From: Adlercreutzia sp. ZJ141
GTDB taxonomy: Bacteria; Actinomycetota; Coriobacteriia; Coriobacteriales; Eggerthellaceae
NCBI RefSeq assembly: GCF_011038965.1
Contig: NZ_JAAKEB010000001.1
Span: 186,001-250,000 of the forward strand
DNA: 64,000 bases
Direction: 5' to 3'
The notes below the pieces were generated by a model. That model was not told the DNA's origin and ran no database searches. It worked only from the letters and a program-made list of their open reading frames with translations. Made by a program: the position numbers and the translations under genes. This document shows positions 44,931 through 54,525 of the stretch, piece after piece (position 1 is the first letter of the stretch; the number at the start of each line of letters is the position of its first letter).

Positions 44931-45006
44931 TTGCATAGAACCTTTGTTCGTGTTTATAATAGACCGAACAAAGGTTCACGTCAATAGAATTTGAAACAAA
45001 TGTTCG
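44931..45006 (+). promoter_or_regulatory. lexA operator-promoter with three SOS boxes
   Basis: Three LexA boxes of the Gram-positive type (consensus CGAACATATGTTCG) lie at 44937-44950, 44965-44978 and 44993-45006. Each matches 11 of 14 bases. The first two form a perfect 13-bp inverted repeat flanking TATAAT (44955-44960), with TTGCAT at 44931-44936 as -35. On the minus strand TATAAA (44953-44958) can serve the divergent gene. LexA bound here would silence both genes. Confidence 0.88.
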
Positions 45007-45027
45007 CTTTTCTTAAAGGAGTTGGCT

Positions 45028-45666
45028 ATGGACGAGAAGATCACCAAACGGCAACAAGCCGTACTGGACTGCATCGAGGAATGCATCCGGGAAAAGGGCT
45101 ATGGGCCCACCGTTCGGGAGATCTGCCAATCGCTCGGCCTGTCCTCCCCTTCCACGGTTCACGTACATCTTAAGGCGCTTGAGCAGAAAAACCTTATTAA
45201 GCGCGACCCCTTAAAGTCGCGCTCTATTGCCTTAGCGCATCCGATCGACGCGGCTCCTGCTGCTGTTGCAACCTCGCCTATGGGATTCAGCAAAACTATC
45301 AACGTTCCGCTCGTTGGAAATGTAGCTGCTGGCACACCGATCCTCGCTGAAGAGAACATCACTGAAACCATCACGCTTCCCACCGACATCGTTGGCGATG
45401 CGCCGTCGTTCATGTTGTCAGTGCGCGGCGACTCGATGATTGAGGTGGGCATCAACGATGGAGACTACGTGGTCGTGAAGGAGCAGCCGGTTGCCAACAA
45501 TGGTGACATCGTGGTTGCAATCATCGACGATGGAGCGACTGTCAAAACGTTCTATCGCGAAAAGGATCACGTTCGCTTGCAACCAGAGAATTCCTCCATG
45601 GATCCCATTATCACGAGAGACTGCTCCATTGCAGGAAAAGTTGTAGCCGTGTTCAGACGGTTGTGA
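45028..45666 (+). CDS. lexA: SOS repressor LexA
   Basis: The 212-residue repressor has an N-terminal winged helix (residues 1-~70, with SLGLSSPSTVHVHLKAL). The C-terminal S24 protease domain shows the cleavage bond A101-G102, the nucleophile S136 in RGDSMIE and the base K173. RecA filaments induce self-cleavage on DNA damage. AAAGGAG fixes the ATG at 45028. It converges on hflX, with 10 bases between the stops, and is autoregulated through the boxes upstream. Confidence 0.97.
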   Translation: MDEKITKRQQAVLDCIEECIREKGYGPTVREICQSLGLSSPSTVHVHLKALEQKNLIKRDPLKSRSIALAHPIDAAPAAVATSPMGFSKTINVPLVGNVAAGTPILAEENITETITLPTDIVGDAPSFMLSVRGDSMIEVGINDGDYVVVKEQPVANNGDIVVAIIDDGATVKTFYREKDHVRLQPENSSMDPIITRDCSIAGKVVAVFRRL

Positions 45667-45676
45667 ACAAAGCTAT

Positions 45677-46987
45677 TTACTGGTTACTCTTCGGACAGAA
45701 CGTCGAAACATACGATGTCGGAACAAGCATCGTCAAGTGTGTGCCGTCTGCTTCGTAGTATTCGGAGAGAATGTGACAGCGCTCATGCGCAAGTGACACG
45801 AGATTACCGTTATTGTAGGGAATAACCGTCTCAATGTGAACGTCGCTTGATGCGGCGGCTTGCGCCAGACGGTTAACCAAATCGTCTATGCCTTGTCCCG
45901 TGCTCGCCGAAACAAGCACACTGTCGGGACGCCGTGCGCGCAGCGCTTCTACTTGCGCGCTATCGAGCAAGTCGGTTTTGTTTAGCACCTCAATGCGTGG
46001 AATGTTCTCGGCATGGATTTGCCCCAGCACATCTTGCACTGCTTCAATCTGCGAATCTCGGTCGGGTGACGAAGCGTCGATCACGTGCAGTACCAAATCG
46101 GCACCGGATATCTCGTCAAGCGTCGACTTGAACGCTTCCACGAGTGTGGTCGGAAGCTTTTGGATAAAACCAACCGTGTCGGTTATGGTGATTTCACGGC
46201 CTTGTTCAAGTTCAAACTTGCGTGTGGTGGAATCAAGCGTGGCAAACAGCTGGTCGTAGCTGAGCACGTCAGCGCCGGTTAAACGGTTGAGTAGACTTGA
46301 CTTTCCGGCATTTGTATACCCAGCAAGCGCGACTTTGAACATACCGCTCGCGTATCTGCTCTCGCGTTGTACGTTTCGTACGTTTGCAAGATGGGCAAGC
46401 TCAGCGCGTATGGAAGTGATGCGCTTACGTACCAGTCGGCGGTCTACTTCAAGCTGGCTTTCACCTTCGCCAAATCGTGACCCTACGCCGCCACCCATGC
46501 GGTTCGAGGCTAAATGTGCCCACATGCCGCGCAAACGTGGCAGCAGGTACTGATTCTGTGCGAGCTTGACTTGAAGGCGGCCTTCTTTGCTGGTTGCATG
46601 CAATGCGAATATATCCAAGATCAGTGCCGTACGGTCGATTACTTTCACCGTCTGTCCGACCGCTTTCTCCAGGTTCGACTGCTGTGATGGTGTGAGCTCG
46701 TCATCGAATACCACCAAGTCAGCCTCAAGACTGCGGCATAGTTCGGCAATTTTTTCTGCTTTTCCGGTTCCAACAAACGTACGCGGGTTGGGAGATGTAA
46801 GCTTTTGAGTTGTGGTGGCCACTACGTCGGCACCGGCGGTATCAGCCAACCGTTCGAGCTCAGCGAGTGATGAATCGAGTGACCAGCTCATATTTGGTCG
46901 TTCAACACCAACGAGAACCGCACGTTCGCGGCGTTGTTCGGAAAACAGATGCGGGCCACGCGTAATAACGGGTTCGAATTCAGACAT
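45677..46987 (-). CDS. hflX: Ribosome-associated GTPase HflX
   Basis: The 436-residue GTPase splits stalled or stressed ribosomes in characterised bacteria. The N-terminal HflX domain contains NPRTFVGTGKAEKIAEL, and a coiled linker has GVGSRFGEGESQLEVDRR. The G domain shows AGYTNAGKSSLLN, DTVGFIQKLP and NKTD. AAAGGAG lies 9 bases before the ATG. The 202 bases between it and dapF hold a CTGTGCG/CGCACAG hairpin (47064-47082) and no gene. Confidence 0.95.
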   Translation of the reverse strand: MSEFEPVITRGPHLFSEQRRERAVLVGVERPNMSWSLDSSLAELERLADTAGADVVATTTQKLTSPNPRTFVGTGKAEKIAELCRSLEADLVVFDDELTPSQQSNLEKAVGQTVKVIDRTALILDIFALHATSKEGRLQVKLAQNQYLLPRLRGMWAHLASNRMGGGVGSRFGEGESQLEVDRRLVRKRITSIRAELAHLANVRNVQRESRYASGMFKVALAGYTNAGKSSLLNRLTGADVLSYDQLFATLDSTTRKFELEQGREITITDTVGFIQKLPTTLVEAFKSTLDEISGADLVLHVIDASSPDRDSQIEAVQDVLGQIHAENIPRIEVLNKTDLLDSAQVEALRARRPDSVLVSASTGQGIDDLVNRLAQAAASSDVHIETVIPYNNGNLVSLAHERCHILSEYYEADGTHLTMLVPTSYVSTFCPKSNQ

Positions 46988-47189
46988 AAATGAGCTCCTT
47001 TGCCTACGATGACTGGCACACGCGTTCGCATGTGACCATTATGATGTAACGGAGGGGTATCGCCTGTGCGATGAGCGCACAGAGATGACTAGATCGCGAA
47101 CATCGTTGTCATCACATCAATAGAGCTCCTTTTTGTTTCGTGATCGTATGGATCGACCCATGATAGCATAGCGCACCGACGCCTTCGCT

Positions 47190-48110
47190 CTACAAGCGAA
47201 CCGTACCTGTGAAGCTTTCCTTCGCCGGCCCCGTCATCATAACGTGATTGTTGTTTGCCCAGGTAATGTGCAGCGTACCGCCGCGCAGTATTACGTCGTT
47301 CTCGCACCCGGCTCGTCCGGTTAGGCATGCAGCGACATTCGTGGCGCACGCCCCTGTTCCGCACGCAAGTGTTTCGGCACACCCACGCTCGTATACGCGC
47401 ATGTGGATACCGTCTGCTTCAACGCAAGCAAATTCAACGTTTGTTTTCTCGGGAAACGCAGTGTGGCTTTCGAAGTACGCACCAACCGTATTCACATCAA
47501 ATGTAGCAAGGCGCTTGTCGCCTGGATGAGTGAATAGAGCGTCGGGCAGCGCGTCGAATGAATCGATAAAGCAGATGGTATGCGGGTTGCCCATAGAAAC
47601 ACACGTGAAAGCAAAGTCACCCCATGGGGAGGTTAGAGCTGCTTCGCGTACGTAAGGAACCCCGTGTGGCGTTTGCGCATTTGCGTCTACGGCGACCGGA
47701 ACCTTGCTCGGTTCGAGAATCGGCTCACCCATGTCGACTGTAGCGGTTGTCATCTTCCCTGCTTCGTCGACAGAGAAGCGGATCGGTTTCGGGCCTGCTA
47801 GGGTGTCGGCTACTAATTCGCCTGCAGAAGCATCGACTAAACCACGATCAACCAGGTACTTTGCGAAGCAGCGTACGCCGTTGCCGCACATTTGTGCGAG
47901 CGTTCCGTCGGCGTTGATGTAATGCATGTACGCCGCGCATTCCTCGCGCGCAGACGGGCGCACCATGATGACGCCATCGGCTCCAATGCCAAAGTAGCGA
48001 TCGCATAGGTATGCGACCTGTTCATCGGTGAGCGAAAGTTCATTCGTCAAGTCATCAATGAAGACAAAGTCGTTTCCTAAGCCATTCAGTTTTGCAAAAT
48101 TGATGTTCAT
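47190..48110 (-). CDS. dapF: Diaminopimelate epimerase
   Basis: The 306-residue enzyme converts LL- to meso-diaminopimelate for lysine and peptidoglycan. The two active-site cysteines are in MCGNGVRCFAKYL and ACGTGACATNVAA, and the N-terminus has the typical KLNGLGNDFVFIDD. It starts 11 bases after miaA, so the minus-strand order miaB-miaA-dapF is a tight operon. A meso-DAP wall is implied, which fits the neighbouring wall genes only in a general way. Confidence 0.96.
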   Translation of the reverse strand: MNINFAKLNGLGNDFVFIDDLTNELSLTDEQVAYLCDRYFGIGADGVIMVRPSAREECAAYMHYINADGTLAQMCGNGVRCFAKYLVDRGLVDASAGELVADTLAGPKPIRFSVDEAGKMTTATVDMGEPILEPSKVPVAVDANAQTPHGVPYVREAALTSPWGDFAFTCVSMGNPHTICFIDSFDALPDALFTHPGDKRLATFDVNTVGAYFESHTAFPEKTNVEFACVEADGIHMRVYERGCAETLACGTGACATNVAACLTGRAGCENDVILRGGTLHITWANNNHVMMTGPAKESFTGTVRL

Positions 48111-48121
48111 GTGTGTCCAAT

Positions 48122-49123
48122 CTATCGTGCGAGTTTTCTTGAGTTCTCTGATGATTGATAAGTCGCATCCATGCTAGCAACGATGTGTAACGCCTCTGTT
48201 AACAGGGCGTCGGTGAAACCGTCGTCTGCATTGATCCACCGGATACGCGAATCCTTACGAAACCAGGTGCGCTGTCGCTTCGCATAGCGTCTCGTTGCTG
48301 TTTTGATGCTTATGATTGCTTCTTCAAGCGTGATGCGCCCGTCAAGTGCATCAACGATCTCCTTATAACCAATTGCCTGAGGTGAGGTAATACCATCTCG
48401 AAAACCGTTTTTAAGCAGGCACGTAACTTCTTCCACCAGCCCTCGTTCGACCATGGTATCAACGCGGGCGTCTATGCGTGTGCGTAGTATGTCGGGCGTA
48501 ACTGCAAGCCCAATAAACGTTGCCGGCACCACCTGAGGAATACTTGCCAGTCGCGTTTTCTGCTGCGCATAGGTAAGCCCCTCATCAAGCAGTTCAAACG
48601 CGCGTACCACACGTTTTACGTCGTTGGGAGCAATAATGCGGGCGCTTTCCTCGTCGCGTTCGCAAAGCTGTTCCCAAAGAGCATGAGCCCCGTACTTGCG
48701 GGCGAATTCCATCCAACACTCGCGAGTAGGATTATTCTGCTGTTCACCTTTTGGGAACTCATACCCGTCGATAGTGGCGCGTACGTAAAATCCCGTACCA
48801 CCGCACAGCACAACGCGCTTGCCACGTGAACTGATGTCAACGAAGCGCTCGCGGGCGTAGGTTTGAAAGAGCGCAGCGGAGAATGGCTCTCCGGGGTCAG
48901 CGATATCGAAACCATGGTGCGCAACCACGCGATCGACTTCTGGAATCTTTCCCGTACCAATATCCATGCCACGGTAGATCTGCATCGAGTCAGCACTAAC
49001 CACTTCCCCATCGATATGTTGCGCGATGGCTTGTGCCAGGTCGGTTTTACCCGATGCGGTAGGCCCCACCACGCAGATGACCGGCGTGGTAAGGTTAAGG
49101 ATGTTGATGGAGCTGTCAACCAT
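48122..49123 (-). CDS. miaA: tRNA dimethylallyltransferase
   Basis: The 333-residue enzyme puts a dimethylallyl group on adenosine 37 of tRNAs that read codons starting with U. Motifs are the P-loop VVGPTASGKTDLAQ, SADSMQIYRGMDIGTGK and LCGGTGFYVRA, with the C-terminal RYAKRQRTWFRKD. Its product is the substrate of MiaB, encoded 9 bases upstream. The ATG at 49123 has only a weak ribosome binding site, consistent with translational coupling to miaB. Confidence 0.95.
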   Translation of the reverse strand: MVDSSINILNLTTPVICVVGPTASGKTDLAQAIAQHIDGEVVSADSMQIYRGMDIGTGKIPEVDRVVAHHGFDIADPGEPFSAALFQTYARERFVDISSRGKRVVLCGGTGFYVRATIDGYEFPKGEQQNNPTRECWMEFARKYGAHALWEQLCERDEESARIIAPNDVKRVVRAFELLDEGLTYAQQKTRLASIPQVVPATFIGLAVTPDILRTRIDARVDTMVERGLVEEVTCLLKNGFRDGITSPQAIGYKEIVDALDGRITLEEAIISIKTATRRYAKRQRTWFRKDSRIRWINADDGFTDALLTEALHIVASMDATYQSSENSRKLAR

Positions 49124-49132
49124 AGGAAGCGG

Positions 49133-50494
49133 TTAGCGAACGACCTGGCCGGAGAGATACCAGGTTTTCGCCTGATCAACGCGAACGTTCTGGATTGAAC
49201 CTGCAAGGCTTTCTGCTGAAGTCCCCTGCGGGATGGGAGCGTGTACCGTCTGATTTTTGGGGCTCTTCCCCACGAGCAGTCGTGCATCGCGTCTCGATGC
49301 TCCTTCAACAAGCACGGGTACAGTGCGTCCGGCATCAGCCTGGTTGCGCTCGAACGCTTGGTGTTGCACGAGATCGACCAGGCGGTCAAAGCGATCTTGA
49401 ATGACTTCACGCGGAGTGTCATCGGGTATCGAAGCGGCAGGTGTCCCTTCACGTTTGGAATAGATGAACGTGAATACTTGATGGTATCCAACTTGTTTCA
49501 CCAAGTCGTATGTTTGTTGGAAATCATCTTCCGTTTCTCCAGGAAACCCGACGATGATGTCGGTCGACAGCGCAATGTCAGGTACTGCCTTACGCAGCTT
49601 GCGTACAAGCTCAAGATAATGTGCGGAAGTATAACGGCGGTTCATGGCTTCGAGTATCTTATCGGAACCCGATTGAGCGGGTAGGTGGAGCGCTGGCATA
49701 AGTGAGCGAAGCGTAGCGAACTTCCCGATAACCTCGTCAGTCAGATCCTTTGGGTGACTCGTTGCGAAACGGAGCCGCTCGATTCCTGTCGCGTCGATTG
49801 CATCGAGTACGTCGGCGAATCGTGGTTCTCCGTACAGATCGCGGCCGTAGGAGTTCACGTTTTGCCCCAGCAGCGTGATCTCCTTTACACCGGCGGCGAC
49901 ATAGGAACGTGCCTCGCTAACGATGTCGTCCATCGCACGTGACTTCTCACGGCCACGCACGTACGGCACGATGCAGTACGTGCAGAAGTTGTTGCAGCCG
50001 ATGGTGATGGGCAACCACGCCGCCCAGGCATGCTCGCGGGAAGTCGGCAGTTCGGTTGGGAAGCTGTTCGCCGAATCGAGCACCTCAACATGGTGTCCAC
50101 AATCGGCAATCGCTTCACCCAACAGGCTTGGCAGCGAGGCGAGGTTGTGTGTACCGAACACTACATCGAGATGTGGTAGCTTCTGTATGAGTTTTTCGCC
50201 ATCGCGTTGGCCGATGCAGCCTCCCACGGCAACGATGCGTTTCGTAAGCGGAGATTCTTTTCGCAAGGGCACGTTTTTCAGCGATGCCACCTGGCCGTAT
50301 AGGCGTACATCGGCCGCTTCGCGCACGCAACACGTCATGTAGATGACTATATCAGCTTCAGGGATGGAGTTGACCGGCAGCGAACCTAAGCCTTCGAGCA
50401 TGCCCGAAATGCGCTCGGAATCGTGTTTGTTCATTTGACAGCCGAATGTGACAACATGGAAAGTCGTTCCAAAGAAAGGCGTAGATGTCGTCAT
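49133..50494 (-). CDS. miaB: tRNA-2-methylthio-N6-dimethylallyladenosine synthase
   Basis: The 453-residue radical SAM methylthiotransferase completes ms2i6A37. The N-terminal MTTase domain has VTFGCQMNKHDSERI, TCCVREAA and VAVGGCIGQRDGE with three cluster cysteines. The radical SAM motif is GCNNFCTYCIVPYVRGRE. A TRAM domain closes the protein near 385-450. It is related to RimO at the window's end. spoVS precedes it by 8 bases and miaA follows by 9, so they are co-transcribed. Confidence 0.96.
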   Translation of the reverse strand: MTTSTPFFGTTFHVVTFGCQMNKHDSERISGMLEGLGSLPVNSIPEADIVIYMTCCVREAADVRLYGQVASLKNVPLRKESPLTKRIVAVGGCIGQRDGEKLIQKLPHLDVVFGTHNLASLPSLLGEAIADCGHHVEVLDSANSFPTELPTSREHAWAAWLPITIGCNNFCTYCIVPYVRGREKSRAMDDIVSEARSYVAAGVKEITLLGQNVNSYGRDLYGEPRFADVLDAIDATGIERLRFATSHPKDLTDEVIGKFATLRSLMPALHLPAQSGSDKILEAMNRRYTSAHYLELVRKLRKAVPDIALSTDIIVGFPGETEDDFQQTYDLVKQVGYHQVFTFIYSKREGTPAASIPDDTPREVIQDRFDRLVDLVQHQAFERNQADAGRTVPVLVEGASRRDARLLVGKSPKNQTVHAPIPQGTSAESLAGSIQNVRVDQAKTWYLSGQVVR

Positions 50495-50502
50495 GAGGTA
50501 CC

Positions 50503-50856
50503 TCAGTTCGAAGCAAGGTGGCCATTGTCTGCATACTGCGTACCATGTGTTGTTGCAGTGCCGTGCAGGTAGCGAGGCTCGACCGAAAAGCGAATGGCGG
50601 TGCGATACTCTCCGTCGATAACGATGTCGGCAAACGAGGGAACGCAGGCGATTTCAATGCCGATAGGTGCAAGAAAGCCGCGCGATATAGCGATGGCCTT
50701 CACTGCTTGGTTTACTGCGCCAGCGCCCACCGACTGGATTTCAACACAAGCGCCATCTTTGATCATACCTGCAATGGCACCCGCAACTGATGCAGGGGAT
50801 GACTTTGATGAAACCTTCAAACAGCCGATATCGGCTTTGCGATCATGATCGGACAT
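50503..50856 (-). CDS. SpoVS-family protein
   Basis: The 117-residue protein has the full SpoVS domain (Alba-like fold) at residues ~10-95. It reads LKVSSKSSPASVAGAIAGMI, AVNQAVKAIAISRGFLAP and the VDGE-like IDGEYRTAIRFSVEPR. A short, unconserved tail follows. In Bacillus, SpoVS affects division and coat formation. Here no sporulation genes are nearby, so it must act in vegetative cells, perhaps by binding nucleic acid. It is flanked by RNA genes (rny and miaB) and a GHKL ATPase. Confidence 0.88.
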   Translation of the reverse strand: MSDHDRKADIGCLKVSSKSSPASVAGAIAGMIKDGACVEIQSVGAGAVNQAVKAIAISRGFLAPIGIEIACVPSFADIVIDGEYRTAIRFSVEPRYLHGTATTHGTQYADNGHLASN

Positions 50857-50979
50857 GGAATTCCTTTGGTTTGTGCTTCGTTTAAACTGCGTGTAGGCTC
50901 AAGCGATGGTGTATATGCGCAACGCGCGAGCAATAGACAGCATTCTACCATTTCATAGTGCACAATCAATCGGTTTCGC

Positions 50980-52095
50980 CTAATCAACGGGACGAAACGG
51001 AATGAATACGCGAATGCCGTCTTTTCCAACCGTCACTTGAGGATCGACGTCGGGTTCCAGATAGTAGCGCGCTGCTATGTCGTCGTAGGCTACTCGTACG
51101 GCTTCTTCAAGCATGTGTCGGTCATTGTCGTGGAGTTTGAGCCCCTTGAGCACGTGATCACTCGTATGATTTGAGGCTTTTGTGTTTGACTCCTTGTGTG
51201 ACGTGTGAGTGTCGTGCTTGTTTTGTCGAGTAAGCTCGGCAGCGACGATGCTTGCCAAGTTGGCAGGGGCTGCTATTTCGCCGTTGAGGATGCGCCGTGC
51301 CGATCGAACCGACAGATCGAGCCCGATCGCTTGCGCGTTGGCGGCGAAATGTTCCGGGCTAGCACTTGCCGCTAAACGTTCGCAGAGGGGAAGGCTGCTT
51401 GAGTCTGCGTGGAAGATACGCCTTTCCGCCGACATCGCATGTAAGCCACGTTGGTATAAACACGATGCGATTTCGGTCGACGAACCTGCGAACACAAGAC
51501 ACTGATGATGAGAATCAAGCGCAAATTCGCAGGCGGTGCGCACGATGTTGCGTGGGCCGAGTACTTTCACCGAGGATGCTTCGCGGTGAAACGAAGGAAA
51601 CGTTGACTGGTCGGCCTTCTCCCCCACACGCTGCACGTCAGTTTCAACGAGCAGTGCCGTGCCTAACCCCTTATCCGATGCAAGTACTGAAGCTATTTCG
51701 GCGTTCTCGCGGATGGAGAAAAGAGCCATGCCCCTTCCGTGCACACCCCACGTATCGATATGCATGGTGTCGAGTTTCGAGGTCACCCGAGGTTCGAACA
51801 CTGCATCGTGTAAATGGGGCGGAATGCCGCATCCGTTGTCGATCACGCAGATTCGCCGTCTGGTGCCCTCACGCGATGTTGCGAGATAGATTTCGGTTGC
51901 ATCAGCGTCGCGGGCGTTTCTGAGCATCTCAATGACAATGTCCTCGCTTGATCTGATGTCGTGAACAGCCTGGCGTCGCTCCGCCTCTTCCGACCTGAGA
52001 CGAACAAAGCCATCTCCAAGATCGTCTTCGATCCGGAGATGGCTCGTTGCGCAAACAGCGTCGATGAATTGTTCGAGCGATGCGGAATCAGACAT
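50980..52095 (-). CDS. GHKL-fold ATPase of unknown function
   Basis: The 371-residue protein has an N-terminal Bergerat ATP-binding fold. Its motif I is EMLRNARDADATEIYL with Asn60, motif II is DNGCGIP with Asp86, and motif III is WGVHGRGMALFSI. This arrangement is closest to MutL/Hsp90-like ATPases, not histidine kinases, and no HisKA domain exists. Residues 300-330 are His/Asn/Ser-rich, and the C-terminus is a compact alpha/beta end. It is encoded between rny and spoVS, 13 bases after rny. No function is assigned. Confidence 0.8.
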   Translation of the reverse strand: MSDSASLEQFIDAVCATSHLRIEDDLGDGFVRLRSEEAERRQAVHDIRSSEDIVIEMLRNARDADATEIYLATSREGTRRRICVIDNGCGIPPHLHDAVFEPRVTSKLDTMHIDTWGVHGRGMALFSIRENAEIASVLASDKGLGTALLVETDVQRVGEKADQSTFPSFHREASSVKVLGPRNIVRTACEFALDSHHQCLVFAGSSTEIASCLYQRGLHAMSAERRIFHADSSSLPLCERLAASASPEHFAANAQAIGLDLSVRSARRILNGEIAAPANLASIVAAELTRQNKHDTHTSHKESNTKASNHTSDHVLKGLKLHDNDRHMLEEAVRVAYDDIAARYYLEPDVDPQVTVGKDGIRVFIPFRPVD

Positions 52096-52108
52096 CGTGA
52101 TACGCAGG

Positions 52109-53641
52109 TTATTTGGCGATGCCGATGGCGCGGCTCTCGCGAATGACCACGACCTTCACTTGTCCGGGGTACTGCATCTCGCTTTCAATGCGCTGGGCGA
52201 TGTCGTGTGCAAGCACTGTGGTGGTAGCCTCGTCAACCACATCGGGCTCAACCATCACGCGAACCTCACGTCCCGCCTGGATGGCATATGTGCGCTCGAC
52301 ACCTTTGTAAGAATTCGCGATTTCCTCGAGCTTTTCGAGACGCTTGATGTACGCGTCAAGGGTTTCCTTGCGTGCACCAGGACGAGCGGCAGAAACTGCA
52401 TCAGCGGCCTGAACCAACACTGCGAGTACACTTTGCGGATCGATGTCATTGTGATGTGCTTCGATAGCATGCACGATCTCAGGCTTTTCGCCGAAGCGCC
52501 GTGCAAGGTCGGCGCCAATGACAGCGTGGCTACCCTCGACTTCGTGGTCAACTGCTTTTCCTAAGTCGTGCAGAAGACCGGCACGCTTGGCAGGAATGGG
52601 ATCAAGCCCCAGCTCGGATGCCATTACGCCAGAAAGGTAGGCAACCTCAAGAGAATGATTGAGCACGTTTTGCCCGTATGAGGTGCGGTACAACAAGCGA
52701 CCAAGTGTACGCACGAGCTCGGGGTGCAGGTCGTGAATTCCCGTGTCGAACGTGGCTTGCTCGCCGGCTTCCTGGACGCGCTGATTCACGAACGTTTCGG
52801 CCTTTCCGAACATCTCTTCGATGCGAGCCGGATGGATTCGACCGTCAGCAATGAGGTTTTCCATGGTGACACGGCCGATTTCACGGCGAACCGGATCGAA
52901 ACACGAAATGGTTACGCACTCCGGCGTGTCGTCGATGATGAGATTCGTGCCAGTTAACTGCTCAAATGAGCGAATGTTGCGGCCTTCACGTCCGATAATG
53001 CGGCCCTTCAGGTCGTCCGACGGTATGCTGATGGAAGAAACCGTGGTTTCAGCCGAATGATCGGCGGCTACACGCTGAATAGCAAGACTCAAGATAGAGC
53101 GGGCGCGCTTATCTGATTCGGCTTTCACGCGGGCTTCCGCATCGCGGATGATAGCGGCGGACTCATGAGCAACGTCATCCTTGAGCGAAGATAGTAGCTC
53201 TGCTTTCGCCTCTTCTGAGGTCATGCCAGCCACGCGCTCAAGGTGTTGTCCCACTTCGGCTTCTGCCTGATCGAGCTTGCGAGAACGGCTTTCTAGCTGA
53301 CCTTGTAATGATGAAATCTGATGTTCGCGGGCATCGAGAGTTTCAACTCGCTTGTCAAGTGACTGTTCACGCTGGCTGAGGCGCGATTCAGCGACGCGTA
53401 CTTCCTTCAGGCGTTCTTTACTTTCAGCTTGGGCTTCTTGCTTGAGCTTGAGAGCCTCATCCTTTGCTTCAACAATAGCTTCGCGTTTGAGTGTCTCGGC
53501 TTGCCGCTTCGCCTCGGCAACGACGCTTTCCGCCTCTTGAGCGGCGCGTTTCGTGGATGCGTTGACCAGGTAACGAGCGATTACGAAGCCGAGGGCGATG
53601 CCGATGGCAGCGCCGATGAGCAACCATAGATAACTTGGCAT
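52109..53641 (-). CDS. rny: Ribonuclease Y
   Basis: The 510-residue membrane-anchored endoribonuclease starts mRNA decay in many Gram-positives. It has an N-terminal membrane helix ([20 protein letters not shown]), a long coiled coil (about 30-190), a KH domain ([20 protein letters not shown]) and an HD domain ([10 protein letters not shown]...[10 protein letters not shown]). AAAGGGGGC fixes the ATG at 53641. The frame remains open 50 codons upstream, through the recX terminator, and is not used there. It leads the rny-GHKL-spoVS-miaB-miaA-dapF series. Confidence 0.96.
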   Translation of the reverse strand: MPSYLWLLIGAAIGIALGFVIARYLVNASTKRAAQEAESVVAEAKRQAETLKREAIVEAKDEALKLKQEAQAESKERLKEVRVAESRLSQREQSLDKRVETLDAREHQISSLQGQLESRSRKLDQAEAEVGQHLERVAGMTSEEAKAELLSSLKDDVAHESAAIIRDAEARVKAESDKRARSILSLAIQRVAADHSAETTVSSISIPSDDLKGRIIGREGRNIRSFEQLTGTNLIIDDTPECVTISCFDPVRREIGRVTMENLIADGRIHPARIEEMFGKAETFVNQRVQEAGEQATFDTGIHDLHPELVRTLGRLLYRTSYGQNVLNHSLEVAYLSGVMASELGLDPIPAKRAGLLHDLGKAVDHEVEGSHAVIGADLARRFGEKPEIVHAIEAHHNDIDPQSVLAVLVQAADAVSAARPGARKETLDAYIKRLEKLEEIANSYKGVERTYAIQAGREVRVMVEPDVVDEATTTVLAHDIAQRIESEMQYPGQVKVVVIRESRAIGIAK

Positions 53642-53696
53642 GTTATGCCCCCTTTCATGTATGGGTTTACTTATCCAATCGAGTTTGCTTTCCATG

Positions 53697-53717
53697 AAAA
53701 AACCCGGGTTAACCGGG
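53697..53717 (-). terminator. Terminator of the recA-recX operon
   Basis: On the minus strand, CCCGG-TTAAC-CCGGG is followed by six T residues. It separates recX from rny. Confidence 0.75.
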
Positions 53718-53878
53718 CATGAGTAAGCGCACGTATGATGAGACGCCTTATACGATTGTATATATAAAGCACCTGCAATAGGCGCGATCACTCAAGCTCC
53801 CCTAATGATAAAGGTTTGGCAAGCATTTGTAAAAAACTCCCTGCGAAAAAACACTCAGGATCTTATGTTCCTGTTGTC

Positions 53879-54520
53879 CTATTGTGTCCCTTGGGTAACT
53901 ATGCTCTGCTCGCTCCATTCGCGGGCAACCACGGCGGATATATGTGAGTCGAAGCCCTTGCGCATGAGAAAGCGATATGCACCTTCACGTTGGTTCTTTG
54001 AACGGGGTGGATGCGCAAGCAACGCAGTGCGAGCACGCTTGAACTCATGACTATCCCCTAAATCGGTTTCCGCGAACGCCTCCACCGTAGCTGGATCGAT
54101 GTCTTCGCTCTCAAGTTCTCGTGCGATGCCTGCGCGGCCCTTTCCCTGAGCAAGACGACTTCGCACGAGTACGTCGGCAAAACGTGTGTCGTCAAGAAGG
54201 CCGCAACGTACTGCACGGTCTACTGCACTATGTGCAACATCAGAGGAAAACCCTTCGTGTTCAAGTTTACGTAGCATGCCTGCAGTGGACTGCTCCCGCC
54301 GCACCGAAACTCGTGTAATTCTACGAAAGGCGTCTTCTTCGGTATACGTGCGCTCTGCCTTTCGGGAGACTTCACTTCGGGTATTGCAGCTCTGACGGTT
54401 GTAGACACCTTTCCCTATGCTATTTGTACGCGTGATGGATGCTTGTTTGTAATGGTTAGAGCCCGATTCCATTGCCGCTATACGAGCGCGCAGCTCTTCG
54501 ATCGTCGCATTGTTCGCCAT
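53879..54520 (-). CDS. recX: Regulatory protein RecX
   Basis: The 213-residue modulator binds RecA filaments and limits their extension. Three-helix RecX repeats occupy about 60-210 (EGFSSDVAHSAVDRAVRCGLLDDTRFAD, in two parts, then GKGRAGIARELESEDIDP). The N-terminal 60 residues are variable. It lies 5 bases after recA on the same strand. The terminator at 53697 ends the pair. The 237-base gap to rny also holds AT-rich sequence suited to the rny promoter. Confidence 0.92.
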   Translation of the reverse strand: MANNATIEELRARIAAMESGSNHYKQASITRTNSIGKGVYNRQSCNTRSEVSRKAERTYTEEDAFRRITRVSVRREQSTAGMLRKLEHEGFSSDVAHSAVDRAVRCGLLDDTRFADVLVRSRLAQGKGRAGIARELESEDIDPATVEAFAETDLGDSHEFKRARTALLAHPPRSKNQREGAYRFLMRKGFDSHISAVVAREWSEQSIVTQGTQ

Positions 54521-54525
54521 ACGCG

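Noticed and set aside
47089-47112. A seven-codon mini-frame between dapF and hflX that could be a leader peptide
   Set aside because: The AAAGGAG sequence lies about 15 bases from its ATG, too far, and there is no attenuator structure after it.
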